From assembly GCF_000209165.1 (NCBI RefSeq), contig NC_009043.1, positions 1,240,001 through 1,304,000 on the forward strand: a stretch of DNA of 64,000 nt, read 5' to 3'. Below the pieces are notes generated by a model. The model was not told the DNA's origin. It worked only from the letters and a program-made list of their open reading frames with translations, and ran no database searches. Each line of letters starts with the position of its first letter. Within the stretch, counting starts at the first letter, position 1. Positions 1-10,191 of the stretch are shown piece after piece. Source of the DNA: Scheffersomyces stipitis CBS 6054 (taxonomy: Eukaryota > Ascomycota > Pichiomycetes > Serinales > Debaryomycetaceae). Made by a program: the position numbers and the translations under genes.

Positions 1-131
1 AACCACATAATCAATTCTGTAATTCCTCCAGAGTATATAGAGATGGAAAGTCGTGCGAAGACTAATATGCCATTTAAATCTAAGATGGCGTCCCTGGTTC
101 TTTTTGTTCAATTTCTGTTTTCTTTACCAAG

Positions 132-1967
132 ATGTCGACTTTAGGCAAGATTGATGAGCTTGTCAGCTGGAGCAAGTCAAATGGAGCTCTTGTCAGTCAA
201 AATGTTTCGTTCAGGCAGATTTCTCCTGGGAATATCGGCGCTTTCTATGGAAGTAGCCATGGAGAAGATGCCAAACTTGAAGGATATCAAATGAGATTAC
301 CCGTAAAACTTGTAGTGACGCTTTGTGATGCCATTGAATCCTTTCAGAAAGATAGCGAGGGTGATTTCAAAGAGATTTCTAGACAGACTTCCAGTATAAA
401 TTCGTTATTGAAGTTGTATCTTGCACGTGAGAGAAGCAGCAAGTATTTGACGTCTTCGTTCTATAAGCCATATTTGCAATTGCTTCCTACTTTGAAAGAT
501 ATCAACTCGCCTTACTGTTGGACTGCTGATGATAAGGACCTCCTTAAGGGAACCAATCTAGGAAACTCTCTCAAAGAGAATATAGGTCAATTGGTAGAAG
601 AATGGTGGCAAGTTATCAATTTGTTACCAGAATCCGTTGAAAAGCCAGATGCCCATTTTGTCAATATGAAGTTCTACTATGAGTTCAAATTCTACAAGGA
701 CGAAGACTTGTACAATTATTTTGTAGTTCAGAATGAAAACGATGCAGACAACTGGACCAGTTTTCCAAACTATTTGTGGGCATCGTTGATTTTGAAATCT
801 CGGTCTTTTCCAGCCTATTTGTTGAAGTCGGCAGTCGATGCTGATTTCAAACGTGATGAGGCCATGCTTTTGCCTCTTGTAGACTTGTTGAACCATGACT
901 CGAAGGCTAATGTAAGCTGGTCTGTTGACGACAAGTGCTTCAACTTCAAGTCAGACTCTGTAGTACCCAATGCCCAATTGTATAACAACTACGGTTTGAA
1001 GGGTAATGAGGAACTATTGCTAGCATACGGCTTCTGCATTGAGGATAACGCATCAGACTCTGTAGCTTTAAAAATCAAAATCCCTCAGCATCTTATGTCT
1101 GAATTGCAAAAGAACAATATTAAGTTGCCAACTATAGAAGACTATACCACTTCTGTAGTTAGAAGTGATAATGAAAAAAAGGCCAAAGGGGATGAATATG
1201 AGGATGGTGTACTTTTTTTCATCACAAACGACAACTTGCCAGAGAATTTGCTCGAGGTATTTCAGTTTTTGGTAAAGAATAAATGGGAAAACAACGGAAT
1301 AACATTGAGAATGAAATTGGCCGGATTGAACCAATTACGCCAAGCTCTTGAAAGTAAGAACAACCTTTTGAACACCGATATTGTTCTGAAGAGTAACAAT
1401 GCTGCCACCATTAAAACTTACATCCAGTCGCAAAGAAAGATATACTTGGCCAATATCAAGAAAATCAAGAGACTCGAGAAGGAACTATTGTCTGACTCTG
1501 AAAATAAACCTCATCTCGTGACGTTAAAAAATGTCTTCAAGAAAGACCATAAGTTCCAACAGTCTCTCTTAGTGAGCTTGGGAGTGTCGTCGTATGATGA
1601 GATTGTAAATTCGCAGTTTCTGGATCAAGCCTGGCTCTTGTATTTGATCAGATGCTACAACCGCGACGAATATGTTAATCCTAATGAAAGTGACTCTCTC
1701 GGAGATGATGATAACTACTTGCCCAAGTGGATAAAAGACGCATTTTTGCGTGTAGAAAAAGAAGAAGGTGAGCCTAGTGCTGCTGAGGTTGTACAATACA
1801 AGGACTTGTATCTTGGTTTGATTCCACAGTTGGCTGAGATTGTTCCTGAGATCTACAACAGGGGTAAATGGAGAGTTCAGGAACTTATACGGAGTGCCAA
1901 GTTGTTGGATACGATTAGTTTTGTACGTGGCAAAGAGCAGGAGTGTATTCTTGTAGAGACAGAATGA
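132..1967 (+). CDS. SET-domain protein lysine N-methyltransferase (RKM1/EFM1-like)
   Basis: This 611-residue protein fits the split-SET family that methylates lysines on ribosomal proteins and translation factors (yeast Rkm1-4, Efm1; animal SETD3/SETD6). The family hallmark YLQLLP followed by a Pro-Tyr-x-Trp is near residues 114-130. The SET core is visible as LLPLVDLLNHD (about 246-256), followed by the S-adenosylmethionine-site strand with YNNYGLKGNEELLLAYGF (about 284-301). The C-terminal 250 residues are mostly helical, as in the Rubisco-methyltransferase substrate-binding domain. Length is close to that of yeast Rkm1 and Efm1 (both around 580). The start is the first ATG, in a typical A-rich leader. 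I cannot tell Rkm1 from Efm1 by eye, so no symbol is given. It converges with PHO88. Family call strong, substrate unknown. Confidence 0.85.
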   Translation: MSTLGKIDELVSWSKSNGALVSQNVSFRQISPGNIGAFYGSSHGEDAKLEGYQMRLPVKLVVTLCDAIESFQKDSEGDFKEISRQTSSINSLLKLYLARERSSKYLTSSFYKPYLQLLPTLKDINSPYCWTADDKDLLKGTNLGNSLKENIGQLVEEWWQVINLLPESVEKPDAHFVNMKFYYEFKFYKDEDLYNYFVVQNENDADNWTSFPNYLWASLILKSRSFPAYLLKSAVDADFKRDEAMLLPLVDLLNHDSKANVSWSVDDKCFNFKSDSVVPNAQLYNNYGLKGNEELLLAYGFCIEDNASDSVALKIKIPQHLMSELQKNNIKLPTIEDYTTSVVRSDNEKKAKGDEYEDGVLFFITNDNLPENLLEVFQFLVKNKWENNGITLRMKLAGLNQLRQALESKNNLLNTDIVLKSNNAATIKTYIQSQRKIYLANIKKIKRLEKELLSDSENKPHLVTLKNVFKKDHKFQQSLLVSLGVSSYDEIVNSQFLDQAWLLYLIRCYNRDEYVNPNESDSLGDDDNYLPKWIKDAFLRVEKEEGEPSAAEVVQYKDLYLGLIPQLAEIVPEIYNRGKWRVQELIRSAKLLDTISFVRGKEQECILVETE

Positions 1968-2354
1968 TGTACATAGAAAACTTGTAAATAATGAACAATA
2001 ATAGAGATGCTTAGACACTACTAATATCGTAGACAGGTATCGTACATAAATTATTCTTTCGCAATTGCATTTTGTTCATTTTCGCAGCCGTTTTAGCTCG
2101 GTATAGTTTTTCACGTTCCACATATTTCAGTATAGATTAGCATAGGTGATTAGACCATACCATATAGACTTCATTATTGCCAAACATTTCCATACAGATT
2201 GGTGGCCACACAACTGCACTCTACCATAATCTACACCGATTTTCACTTCCGAAGTTATTCAAGTGAATTAGAGATTCAAGTTTTTATTATTACCGGTTTA
2301 TTAACGCAACGTACATACAATCGAAGCGAAGATGACAAATACCTGCTAGGCTAT
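1968..2354. other. Convergent intergenic spacer
   Basis: This spacer lies between the 3' ends of the SET gene and PHO88. It is AT-rich and holds the two 3' untranslated regions. I see no coding-like frame, tRNA or strong repeat. Confidence 0.6.
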
Positions 2355-2933
2355 CTAATCTTCCTTGATACCACCAGCACCGCTGATTTCAGCACTTTCG
2401 ACCGAAGCCTTGTCAGTCTTGACTTCACCGGCTCCACCGGTCAAGGCAGACAAAAAGCCTGGAGCAGCCTTGAAAGGTCTCTTCAAGTCGCCGGAGGCTG
2501 GAGTTCCAAACAAGTGGATCTTGACGATGTTGGATTCAAAAGCCGACTTGACGGAAGAAACAGACTGCATTACCAATGGGTTGGTGTACTTCATGTAGAG
2601 ATGCATGAAACCCATCATGGCCAAACCCTGAGCTACACCCTTGAGTTGGGCATTGACCTGCTGCAAGTCGTATTCCTTGACAGTGGTGACGACAGCTCTA
2701 GGCTCGGATTCGCCAGCCATAGGGTTGGCAGGCTCGACGTACTTCAAGGTGGTCAAGTCGTTTTTGGCGTTGATCTTGGCTCTGGTGAAAAGGTAGACCC
2801 CCAAGGCTATGGCCTGGCAAGACAAGTAGGCCACACGGACGTAGAAGAGAATGTCGGGGTTCTCCAAGTCCAAACGACGGGACACTTGCATCATGACAAG
2901 CATGACCACGATGTTGGTGACGGCTGGGTTCAT
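2355..2933 (-). CDS. PHO88: Pho88/Snd3 ER membrane protein
   Basis: This 192-residue protein matches Pho88 (Snd3 of the SRP-independent SND targeting pathway) in length and sequence. It opens with MNPAVTNIVVMLVMMQVSRR, followed by DNPDILFYVR-type and LSCQAIALGVYLF segments, and the middle has the family block beginning TTVKEYDLQQVN. Hydrophobic stretches near residues 5-17, 30-50 and 95-110 suit an ER membrane protein. Pho88 helps target membrane proteins, especially those with central or C-terminal transmembrane segments, and was first found through phosphate transport. The C-terminal tail is polar and Ala/Gly/Glu-rich. The start codon is the first in-frame ATG. Its promoter lies in the 0.85-kb gap shared with the 3' end of the nuclease gene. 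Confidence 0.95.
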   Translation of the reverse strand: MNPAVTNIVVMLVMMQVSRRLDLENPDILFYVRVAYLSCQAIALGVYLFTRAKINAKNDLTTLKYVEPANPMAGESEPRAVVTTVKEYDLQQVNAQLKGVAQGLAMMGFMHLYMKYTNPLVMQSVSSVKSAFESNIVKIHLFGTPASGDLKRPFKAAPGFLSALTGGAGEVKTDKASVESAEISGAGGIKED

Positions 2934-3782
2934 TTTGTAGAATTAGACAATATGAATAAACGAAGAAAAATAGAAAAAGAAGAATATAAGAAAAGTAGAA
3001 ACAAAAGAAAAGTGAAAAATCTGATTTACAAGAGAAAAAAATCCTGCGGACGTTGATTATCGCGACTCGTTAATCTACAGCCACTATCGTTTATCGCCAG
3101 CAAAATTTTCGTGGAAGGGCACAGAAGGCGGTAGAAAGTGACACAAAGGAATAGGGTGCGAATGGCACAAGAAGTACGGAAATGCTGGTAAAGATTAGCG
3201 AGAGATAGTGAAAGGCGCCTGGGTGAATAACGGAAGATAAGGTGGGCTCTGGAAGAATGTAGAATAAGAAATTTGTTCTGGTTGGAAATAGATAGGGAAT
3301 TTATTTCGGCGCACAAATAAATGTTCTGTTGGTGACAATAATTTGTATGGTCAGAATTCATAAAATGATTCCCATCTTAGACAGAAACACAATTTTAGCT
3401 TTATCTTTCTCTTACAGAACACTAGGTGCAAGTCCCATTCAATTTTTCTCTTTCCTTCCTTTTCCGAGCCCATCCAGCCTAATATTCCAGCCTAATATTG
3501 CTATTCTTATCACCATATATTTGAGTGCCTCATCAAGCTGTGGCTGCGAAACTGCTACGGCCGTGCGGCTCATATCGCTTACTGTTGCAGGCTAACAAGA
3601 TTCAGCCAACTAGATCTAAGCTATCCTAATGTTCTACGTCTACCCTGCTCAATTTGACAATATCAGCGACAAATACCCGTTGAATGTACTACTCTACGCT
3701 TATCCTACACATTTCACCTCTTCTCTGGAAATAGTCACAGTAAACGATCGAATTTTTATTAACTTTTCGTAATCCTACAATG
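2934..3782. other. Intergenic region upstream of PHO88
   Basis: This stretch carries the PHO88 promoter (reading left) and the 3' flank of the Tudor-nuclease gene. Open frames of 88-111 codons exist on both strands, but they have no recognisable composition or domain. I see no RNA gene. Confidence 0.5.
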
Positions 3783-6506
3783 TTAGAAAGTGTCCTCGTC
3801 ATCAAAAGACACATCTCCAAACTCCCAGCATCCCGAATGCTGCGACTTGGCCTTGTTCTGAACAGTTACTAACTCGTTGACATAGTCCTTGACAGGTGGC
3901 TTAACGTTCTTGGTGTCTACAATGGCCCAACCTTCACTGACCAATTGCTTGTTAATGGTGTAGGTAGAGTCCTTCAACGACTCTTCGGCATCATAGAAAA
4001 TACCTTCATATTCCACGCTTGGGTTCGAAGATGGCAAAGCACTGATCACCAACTTCTTCTCAAACGTTAAGTCTTCCAACGCATACAAGGCATCAGTTAA
4101 GTAATCAGTAGGAGTCTTAGGAGGTAATCTCAAGTTCTGTAACGTAGCCGTGTGAGCGAAAACAGGAAAAGCCTGCAAGTTGAACTGGGCAGGCAACAAA
4201 CGCAAGGAATTCAAAGGAACCTTGTCCACGTTGCCGAAATCCAAGTGCTTGACTTCGTACTTGTTGGAAGCCTTGTCAAAGTTGACGACCTTGGCTCTGT
4301 AGTACTTGCTGTTTTCAGCAAATTTTGCACTGACTAACTCACCCTTCTTAGGAGCCTTGGTTAAGTTGTGAGGCAAATCTACAGATTGAGTGCTAGCGCT
4401 GGGGAGCTTGAGATGGAAGTCGTTAAACTTTTTCTTGAAATCGCCAAACTTGGCAACAGTGGCTCCGTCCAAATGGTGGAACGAAACAACACCAGTGTTG
4501 TCTACATCTACGATTTCAACATCGAAGAACTTTGGCTTCAACGATTCCAAGTTCAATTCGTTGAGCTTAGCAGCAGTCTGGTCCAACTCAGCCTTAGCCT
4601 TTGCTGGATCATAGCCAGCCCAGACACCCTTTTTGGATGATTGAGCAGATTCCTCGGCCTTGATCAATTCACCAGCAAACGAATTGGCATTGATGGCTAT
4701 TTCGTGGGTCTTGGTCAAACCCTGTTCCAATAAATTGACTTGTACAGGAGACAAACTGTTGTTGGATGCGTACAAGTTACCAATGAAAGAACCGATCTTG
4801 TCGGTATCGTAGATATCGAACTCTACGGCTCTCTGCAAGAACTTTTTGTTCAAAAATTTGACACCTTGCTCTCCCAAAGCTTCAGATCTTTCGTTGGTCA
4901 AACCACCCAAGATCAACGTCAATTTCAACCCTTCCTTAGGGTTGAATAACTTGACTCTATTGATAGAAGGCACGAATTCGACGTAGTAGCCAGAAATTCT
5001 GCCCTTCTGCTTGAACCCATTGAAGAATGTCTTGGCTTTTGCAAAGTTCTCGGAAGCATCAATAACTCTTGTGCCTACGGTTAACACCTTGGTGATGTCA
5101 CCGCTTGTGAACAAACCCTTTTTAGCCTGCTTCTTCTGTTCTTCTTCGATCTCAATCAATCTGTCCCAGTTCAATGATCTCTCATGGGAAGTAGCCTTGT
5201 TATGTCTGATGACAGTAGCCCAACCGTTTTGTACAAGCGTTTCGGACAAGTCGATATTATTGTTGTACTTGAAGCTAACCAAAAATCTAGCGTCAAAACC
5301 CAACTCTTTATTCTCGTTTCTGTAACCATCGATGAAGATAGTACCAGTCTTGCCAATAACTTGATGTCTGACAAATTCACGGGCTGTAGAAACAAGAGCC
5401 TGTTGTTTTTGGTGGTCTGAAGTGATAGTAGTGTCGTTTGGTCTGGGGCCTCTAATAGAAGCAAGTTGCACTGTCAACTCTTCTTCAGAATGAGGCAAAC
5501 GGATAACCAAAGTATCCGCATTGACAACCTTGGCAATCTGAACATTCTCAATAGTGGAGCCAGGCTTTAACGACTTGCTGGAAACACCTGAACCAGCAGT
5601 GGAACCGCCTGATGGACGAGTAGAATTGGCATACAAACCTTTACCTAAAGCTTTAGCCGTTTGCTCTGCTCTTCTCAAGCCTCCCATTGCAGAAGAGCCA
5701 ATCATGGTCGATTGCCAGTCTACAATTTCTCCAAGGCCCTGTTCCAACAACTTCTCGTGAATGTTGTTGCCAGAGGAATGGTGAATTAAAGCTATTGGAA
5801 CCCCTGTCTGAGACTCACCTACAATGGAAACAGTCAATTCGGCCTTGGTTGTCAAGAGCTTGTCTTCCACAAAGGCTTTAGCCTGTTGGGCTACTTTGGT
5901 GGTAGCAGCAGGTTGGTTAACGTCATCGGTTCTCGGAGCCTTGATACCAGCCAACAACAACGCAGTGGAAACGTGTTGGTTTTCCTTGACGATGATACGA
6001 GCCACAACTCTGTCACCACTGATGACTTTTTCTACAATGGCCTTGATCGGGTACTTCTGTGACTTGTTGATGATGTTTTCAGTAAGAGATACAAGTTCAA
6101 TATTTTCTGAACTGGTGGTGTTCCACACGCCCAAGTTGTTCAATTTGGCACTGTTCTCGACTTCCTTCAAGTCGTAATAAATGTCCCCGTCGTTTTCCAG
6201 GAAGTTATCCTTCAACTTGACCAAACCCTTTTCCAAGAGGTACTGGATCAAAGACTTGAAAATAGGAGCCTGGACGTCACCAAACTCACGACCGGTTTGA
6301 GGGTTCTTGTAGTTGACCTTGAACTTTATCTCCTTGCCAATCAACAAGTTTCTCAAGTACTCCTTGGCAGCAAAAGAGTCGTTGGCTCTGACGTAAGAGA
6401 GAGTCAAGACTCTTTCTGGAGCTGGAAATTGTGCCGTTTTCGAGGGAACAAGCACCACGGTGTCACCGCTCAACACATTCTTGACTTTGGCTACAAACAA
6501 GGACAT
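3783..6506 (-). CDS. Tudor-staphylococcal nuclease (SND1/TSN family)
   Basis: The 907-residue protein has the SND1/p100 architecture: four tandem staphylococcal-nuclease-like OB folds (about 1-140, 155-300, 320-480, 500-655) and then a Tudor domain inside a fifth, split SN fold. Each repeat starts with a strand of the form AKVxxVLSGDTVVL, e.g. VFVAKVKNVLSGDTVVL-like near residue 6, VEKVISGDRVVARI near 158 and IAKVVNADTLVIRL near 328. The Tudor core is KGELVSAKFAENSKYYRAKV through YEVKHLDFGNVDKV (about 735-790). In other eukaryotes the protein binds or cleaves RNA and acts in stress granules and RNA decay. Saccharomyces cerevisiae lacks it. The start is the first ATG; full length, no breaks. 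The CACGTG at 6642-6647 lies in its promoter. Confidence 0.95.
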   Translation of the reverse strand: MSLFVAKVKNVLSGDTVVLVPSKTAQFPAPERVLTLSYVRANDSFAAKEYLRNLLIGKEIKFKVNYKNPQTGREFGDVQAPIFKSLIQYLLEKGLVKLKDNFLENDGDIYYDLKEVENSAKLNNLGVWNTTSSENIELVSLTENIINKSQKYPIKAIVEKVISGDRVVARIIVKENQHVSTALLLAGIKAPRTDDVNQPAATTKVAQQAKAFVEDKLLTTKAELTVSIVGESQTGVPIALIHHSSGNNIHEKLLEQGLGEIVDWQSTMIGSSAMGGLRRAEQTAKALGKGLYANSTRPSGGSTAGSGVSSKSLKPGSTIENVQIAKVVNADTLVIRLPHSEEELTVQLASIRGPRPNDTTITSDHQKQQALVSTAREFVRHQVIGKTGTIFIDGYRNENKELGFDARFLVSFKYNNNIDLSETLVQNGWATVIRHNKATSHERSLNWDRLIEIEEEQKKQAKKGLFTSGDITKVLTVGTRVIDASENFAKAKTFFNGFKQKGRISGYYVEFVPSINRVKLFNPKEGLKLTLILGGLTNERSEALGEQGVKFLNKKFLQRAVEFDIYDTDKIGSFIGNLYASNNSLSPVQVNLLEQGLTKTHEIAINANSFAGELIKAEESAQSSKKGVWAGYDPAKAKAELDQTAAKLNELNLESLKPKFFDVEIVDVDNTGVVSFHHLDGATVAKFGDFKKKFNDFHLKLPSASTQSVDLPHNLTKAPKKGELVSAKFAENSKYYRAKVVNFDKASNKYEVKHLDFGNVDKVPLNSLRLLPAQFNLQAFPVFAHTATLQNLRLPPKTPTDYLTDALYALEDLTFEKKLVISALPSSNPSVEYEGIFYDAEESLKDSTYTINKQLVSEGWAIVDTKNVKPPVKDYVNELVTVQNKAKSQHSGCWEFGDVSFDDEDTF

Positions 6507-7183
6507 AGCAATTGTTTATTTAATGTTATTTTTCAGGCTAATATCGTGTGGAAGAAGAAATACACGAATTTTTCACTTTCCAGTTTCCGTCATCAGATCC
6601 ACATTAACGATTGGGAAAACTGGACAACTGGGGAAAGAGGTCACGTGTGCTAGCGACGTGTTCTGAAAGAAAAATAAGGTTCCCCAACTTGTGAGCAATT
6701 AGCCTCACCTATCAAATTCTGAAATAGTAGCGAATAAAAAGCGTCCAAATATGTTTATATGGTTATATGGATTTATATGGAGAGATTCTGATGAGTTGTA
6801 AAACATTAGCAATGGTGGAAAAAATTTTGAAATTTTGAGATTTTGAAATTTCGCTAAATATCTAACCAATATATGCTCCAGTAGGCGCTCTACTCTTGAT
6901 TTTTCACCAACTTACAGCCGTGATTCGTCTTAGGATTTGGAAAATTTCTACATATATATTCCACTTCATTAAATTCAATGACAAATTTGTATTCCTTCCA
7001 TATATATCTTAGCTGTCAATTTACAATTAATTCTTGGTATTTGTTTACTTCCGAAATTGAAGACCTAAGAAATGGAAATATTCTTGGATTAATTTTGATT
7101 TTTCCTATCGTTTATAGAATTAAATTAAATAACGAAACAGCTATTTAAATCCAATAAAACGCTGTAAATAGCTTTAAGTAAGT
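6507..7183. other. Promoter region of the Tudor-nuclease gene
   Basis: This is the 5' flank of the nuclease gene and the 3' flank of the small PMP3-type gene. It holds a CACGTG at 6642-6647, three close copies of TTATATGG around 6754-6780, and a repetitive AAATTTTGA tract near 6821-6855. No coding-like frame is seen. Confidence 0.5.
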
Positions 7184-7603
7184 TTAATCCTTGCAAACCA
7201 TAGCAATAGCATGGATAATACCAAAAAGACCCAAAAAAAGCGTGCAAAATATAACGTTGATACAGACCTCGTTTCCGCAGCCGTACTTTAAAAATACTGC
7301 AAGTGGTGGAATAAAGATAGCTACTATTATCAATACTCCTTTACTAACCGGCTCATTTGGTTTTGAAAATTGTTGGTTCGGATTCTGGTTGTATTCATAG
7401 TGTTGGCGTTTAAATTGCTCTTGATTGTAGTTACCTTGATTCCAGCTGTCCGTGTTTTGATTGTAATCGTTATTATAGTGATTGTATTGATTATGACTAT
7501 TTGCTCCTTGATGTTTTTCATTTGGAAGTTCAATACATTCCTGAATGGCTGTCTCCTTGGGTAACTCACTATAGTAGTGACTTTGGCTTTTACTGTCATT
7601 CAT
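7184..7603 (-). CDS. PMP3/SNA-family small membrane protein with Q/N-rich N-terminal extension
   Basis: The 139-residue product ends with a complete PMP3 (UPF0057, stress-induced hydrophobic peptide) domain of about 50 residues: GVLIIVAIFIPPLAVFLKYG, then CGNEVCINVIFCTLFLG, then GIIHAIAMV. The PPLAVFLK-x-GC signature and two hydrophobic helices are plain. Family members sit in the plasma or vacuolar membrane and affect membrane potential and cation sensitivity. The unusual part is a roughly 85-residue N-terminal extension rich in Asn, Gln and Tyr. In yeast Sna3/Sna4 the extra segment is C-terminal. The reading frame is open further upstream (to 7618) but has no ATG there, so I start at 7603. 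A TATATAA box (minus strand) lies about 55 bp upstream. Confidence 0.85.
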   Translation of the reverse strand: MNDSKSQSHYYSELPKETAIQECIELPNEKHQGANSHNQYNHYNNDYNQNTDSWNQGNYNQEQFKRQHYEYNQNPNQQFSKPNEPVSKGVLIIVAIFIPPLAVFLKYGCGNEVCINVIFCTLFLGLFGIIHAIAMVCKD

Positions 7604-7749
7604 TATGGATAGACACACTCCAATGAAACGACTGAAATGAAACTAGTTTTACAAGTATTTATATAAGTGCTTCTTGAGGAATTATTCTATCAACAAATAG
7701 TAAGGAAATACAGCAATCCTTAGAGAATGTCATTTACATATAGTTTTAA

Positions 7750-8941
7750 GCCTCCTTAAAAACCTCCTTAGTTACTAAACCTATTGATGATGCTGTGTCT
7801 GTTGAGGAATTGAAAGTAAATGTAGATTTGAGACGACAAAATAAATTGGTAGTTACCAATTATACAATACCAAACCCGTATTAACGGTAATTTGTTAACC
7901 ATGCAATGGGGTGGAAAATAGAGACAATATTCGACAAATTATTAGAATGTGCAATAGAAGATGATTCCCCCGCAAGGCAAAGGAGGCTAATCTTAATCCA
8001 ATTTTCTGCATACTTGGTTTCCTTTGCCCTAAAGTAATTCATTGACTGCTACCCAGTTTCATATATAATCCAAGAGTAACATTCCGTAGCCTTCTCTAAA
8101 ATCTCTGATATACAGCAAGATCTCGTATTTTCTTCCGCATCCATTTAAACGACATTGTTGCCATTCAACTAAGAACTGTACGATTCTAATCGGATAGAAA
8201 TTATTTCCAATGGAGATCTCCCGTCTTCTTCAATAACTTATGACTAGATCTCTAAGTTCCGATTCGTCTCTAATGAGATCATCTCTGGTTTGGGGTCTTC
8301 CCGGTACAATAAATCCTATGCAGAACTTGATAAAGAGGAGTTGCAATTTATATCTGATAGTTCCGAGTGACGCTATTGCCATTCCATTGAATATACAAAC
8401 ATTACTTGCTATCCTTTCTGCATCTAGTAAGAACACGATTTTCACATGTTCTAAGCAATTTCTTGCTGAGCAGCAAACCTACGTCTCATATTGTTGATTG
8501 GTTGTACGAGTGTACCCTGTAGAAAGATCTGAAAATGAATTGAGTGAGAAACCAAGGAATTGACATCTGAGTTTTTTTTTTTTTTTGGCAGCACTTAGAC
8601 GGAGAAGCTGAACAGTTACAAAGCAAGAAATTCGATCTACTATGCTGGTGGCTAGATGTCTAAAGCCAGCAGACTGCTATCGGAAACTGAAAATTCAAAT
8701 AATTCAGAAACGGTAGCATTTTCGCAACTGCAGCCCAACTTTCTTCAGAACCATACAGGATCTGAACGTGACTGAATCCGTTAATATCGGTGATCAGAAA
8801 GTGTGACAAAGCAGGAGATATTGGTCTCGAGACTTGGCTTGTTGACAAATAAGTAAAACTCGAGCTCTTGAATCCATTCAAAAGTGAAAGTAAACTCCAT
8901 ATTGACCCGGAAAGTTTTTCAAGTTGTTCCATAACTTCATT
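7750..8941 (+). pseudogene. Decayed transposase-like gene (possibly hAT)
   Basis: No intact gene lies here, yet protein-like segments separated by stops run along the plus strand. From 7750 to about 8400 one frame reads as segments such as PIDDAVSVEELKVNVDLRRQ, an ATG-started 43-codon piece at 7906-8037 (MGWKIETIFDKLLECAIEDD at its start), and SSRYNKSYAELDKEELQFIS near 8300-8350. After a 15-T run at 8572-8586 the frame shifts. It then reads WQHLDGEAEQLQSKKFDLLC followed by WWLDV and, after stops, SIFATAAQLSSE and LETWLVDK. The FDLLCWW element followed by an AT-x-x-x-SSE element resembles the C-terminal dimerisation region of hAT transposases (L-x-WW ... SxxSE). Decay is seen directly; the hAT identity is inference. 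Confidence 0.4.
8572..8586 (+). repeat. 15-base poly-T tract inside the relic
   Basis: A run of 15 T separates two reading frames of the decayed transposase-like gene, so slippage here could explain the frame change. Confidence 0.8.
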
Positions 8942-9142
8942 ATCTTCGTGCACTTAGTTCCCGTCTTTCTGTACTGAAGGAACTATATAATTCACTTCAC
9001 ACATTCCTAAACTAGCTTCTGCTAATTAGATTTCTTTCAGAACACCATATTTGGATCGAACTTCCATTATTTCAATATACCTTAATAATCACTTTTCAGT
9101 TTGTCTAGTTATTGCATTTGTCCGTTTTCATAATCACCTACA

Positions 9143-9646
9143 ATGGCTCCTCGCTCTACAGCTCAAAAGAGACTTTTAAAAGAATACCAACAGCTTGCCA
9201 GAGACGCTCCTCCAGGTATAGTGGCTGGTCCGGTTTCGGAGGATGATCTCTTCAAGTGGGAATGTTTGCTTGAAGGCCCCCCGGACACTCCTTATGAGAA
9301 CGGGGTGTTTCCAGCTACTCTCAGCTTTCCCAAGGATTACCCTTTGAGTCCACCTTCTCTCAAATTCGATCCTCCATTGTTACATCCCAACATTTATGCC
9401 GACGGTACAGTGTGTATCTCGATTTTGCATCCGTCTGGTGAAGATCCCAACCAGTACGAACGTCCTGAAGAAAGATGGTCGCCCGTTCAGAGCATTGAAA
9501 AGATTTTGTTGAGTGTGATGTCTATGTTGGCCGAGCCAAACCCGGAAAGTGGGGCCAATATCGATGCCTGTAAGTTATGGAGAGACAACAGGGCTGAGTA
9601 CAATAGCCAGATCAAGAAACATGTCAGAGAACTGTTGGGATTGTAG
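9143..9646 (+). CDS. UBC7: Ubiquitin-conjugating enzyme E2 Ubc7
   Basis: The 167-residue protein is a single UBC fold with the catalytic cysteine at about residue 91, in [16 protein letters not shown]. The acidic insertion just after it ([15 protein letters not shown]) is the mark of the Ubc7/UBE2G class. In yeast Ubc7 works at the ER surface with Cue1 and the Hrd1 and Doa10 ligases in ER-associated degradation. Length matches yeast Ubc7 (165). It starts at the first ATG after a pyrimidine-rich leader; there is no intron. One in-frame CTG (9632-9634, codon 164) would be serine if the CTG-clade code applies. The call is firm. Confidence 0.96.
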   Translation: MAPRSTAQKRLLKEYQQLARDAPPGIVAGPVSEDDLFKWECLLEGPPDTPYENGVFPATLSFPKDYPLSPPSLKFDPPLLHPNIYADGTVCISILHPSGEDPNQYERPEERWSPVQSIEKILLSVMSMLAEPNPESGANIDACKLWRDNRAEYNSQIKKHVRELLGL

Positions 9647-10191
9647 GTATGGTAATGAACATCAAAGTACCTTGTCCCCGAAAAGCAATTAATTGACCCA
9701 GAAGTGATACTAGAGTAATGATAGACGAACAATATTGACAGAATCACTAGAAGTGATGTAATTAAGAGCTTGTAAAGAAGAAAGAAGACTTCGTCTACGT
9801 ATGTTCGATATATGTACTATGTGCAATATATAGTAATGTGAAGAATTCATTATGTAAATACAAAGAAGCGTTTCGTAGTACCACTATAGTATTCAAAACT
9901 ATGGATACTAGAATGGTTGAAGAAGCAGTAGTCACATCGTCAACCGTATGACAATTGAAGAACAAAAATGGTATGTCGTGGTGGTTATAGCATACAGACT
10001 TAAGAGAATAACCAAGAGTGTACTAGAATAATTTCCTAAAATACAAAGGCATATATATAAGTCATTAATGGGGTATAGCATGGGGCCGTTTGAAATAAAA
10101 ATTAAGCCTAGAAGACATACGAGGATAATGCGAATCTTTTTCTTTTCACTTTTCCAATTGTTTTCTCTTCGAAGATCGTACACTTGCTGTG
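9647..10191. other. Intergenic region before the polyamine oxidase gene
   Basis: This contains the UBC7 3' flank and the promoter of the oxidase gene, with a TATATATAA element at 10052-10060, about 130 bp before the ATG. A GTATGT follows an ATG near 9970, but no matching branch point and acceptor convinced me of an intron. Confidence 0.5.

Noticed and set aside
3026..3361. 111-codon minus-strand frame upstream of PHO88
   Set aside because: Low-complexity composition with no domain; it lies in the PHO88 promoter.
8230..8445. 71-codon minus-strand open frame opposite the relic
   Set aside because: No domain is recognisable, and the plus-strand relic frame explains the composition.
8660..8953. 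97-codon minus-strand open frame
   Set aside because: The opposite strand over the same bases reads the transposase-like segments with better protein character, and no family match is visible.
9966..9976. ATG followed by GTATGT as a first exon and donor for the polyamine oxidase
   Set aside because: No clear branch point and acceptor, and the oxidase has a complete FAD-binding N-terminus from 10192.
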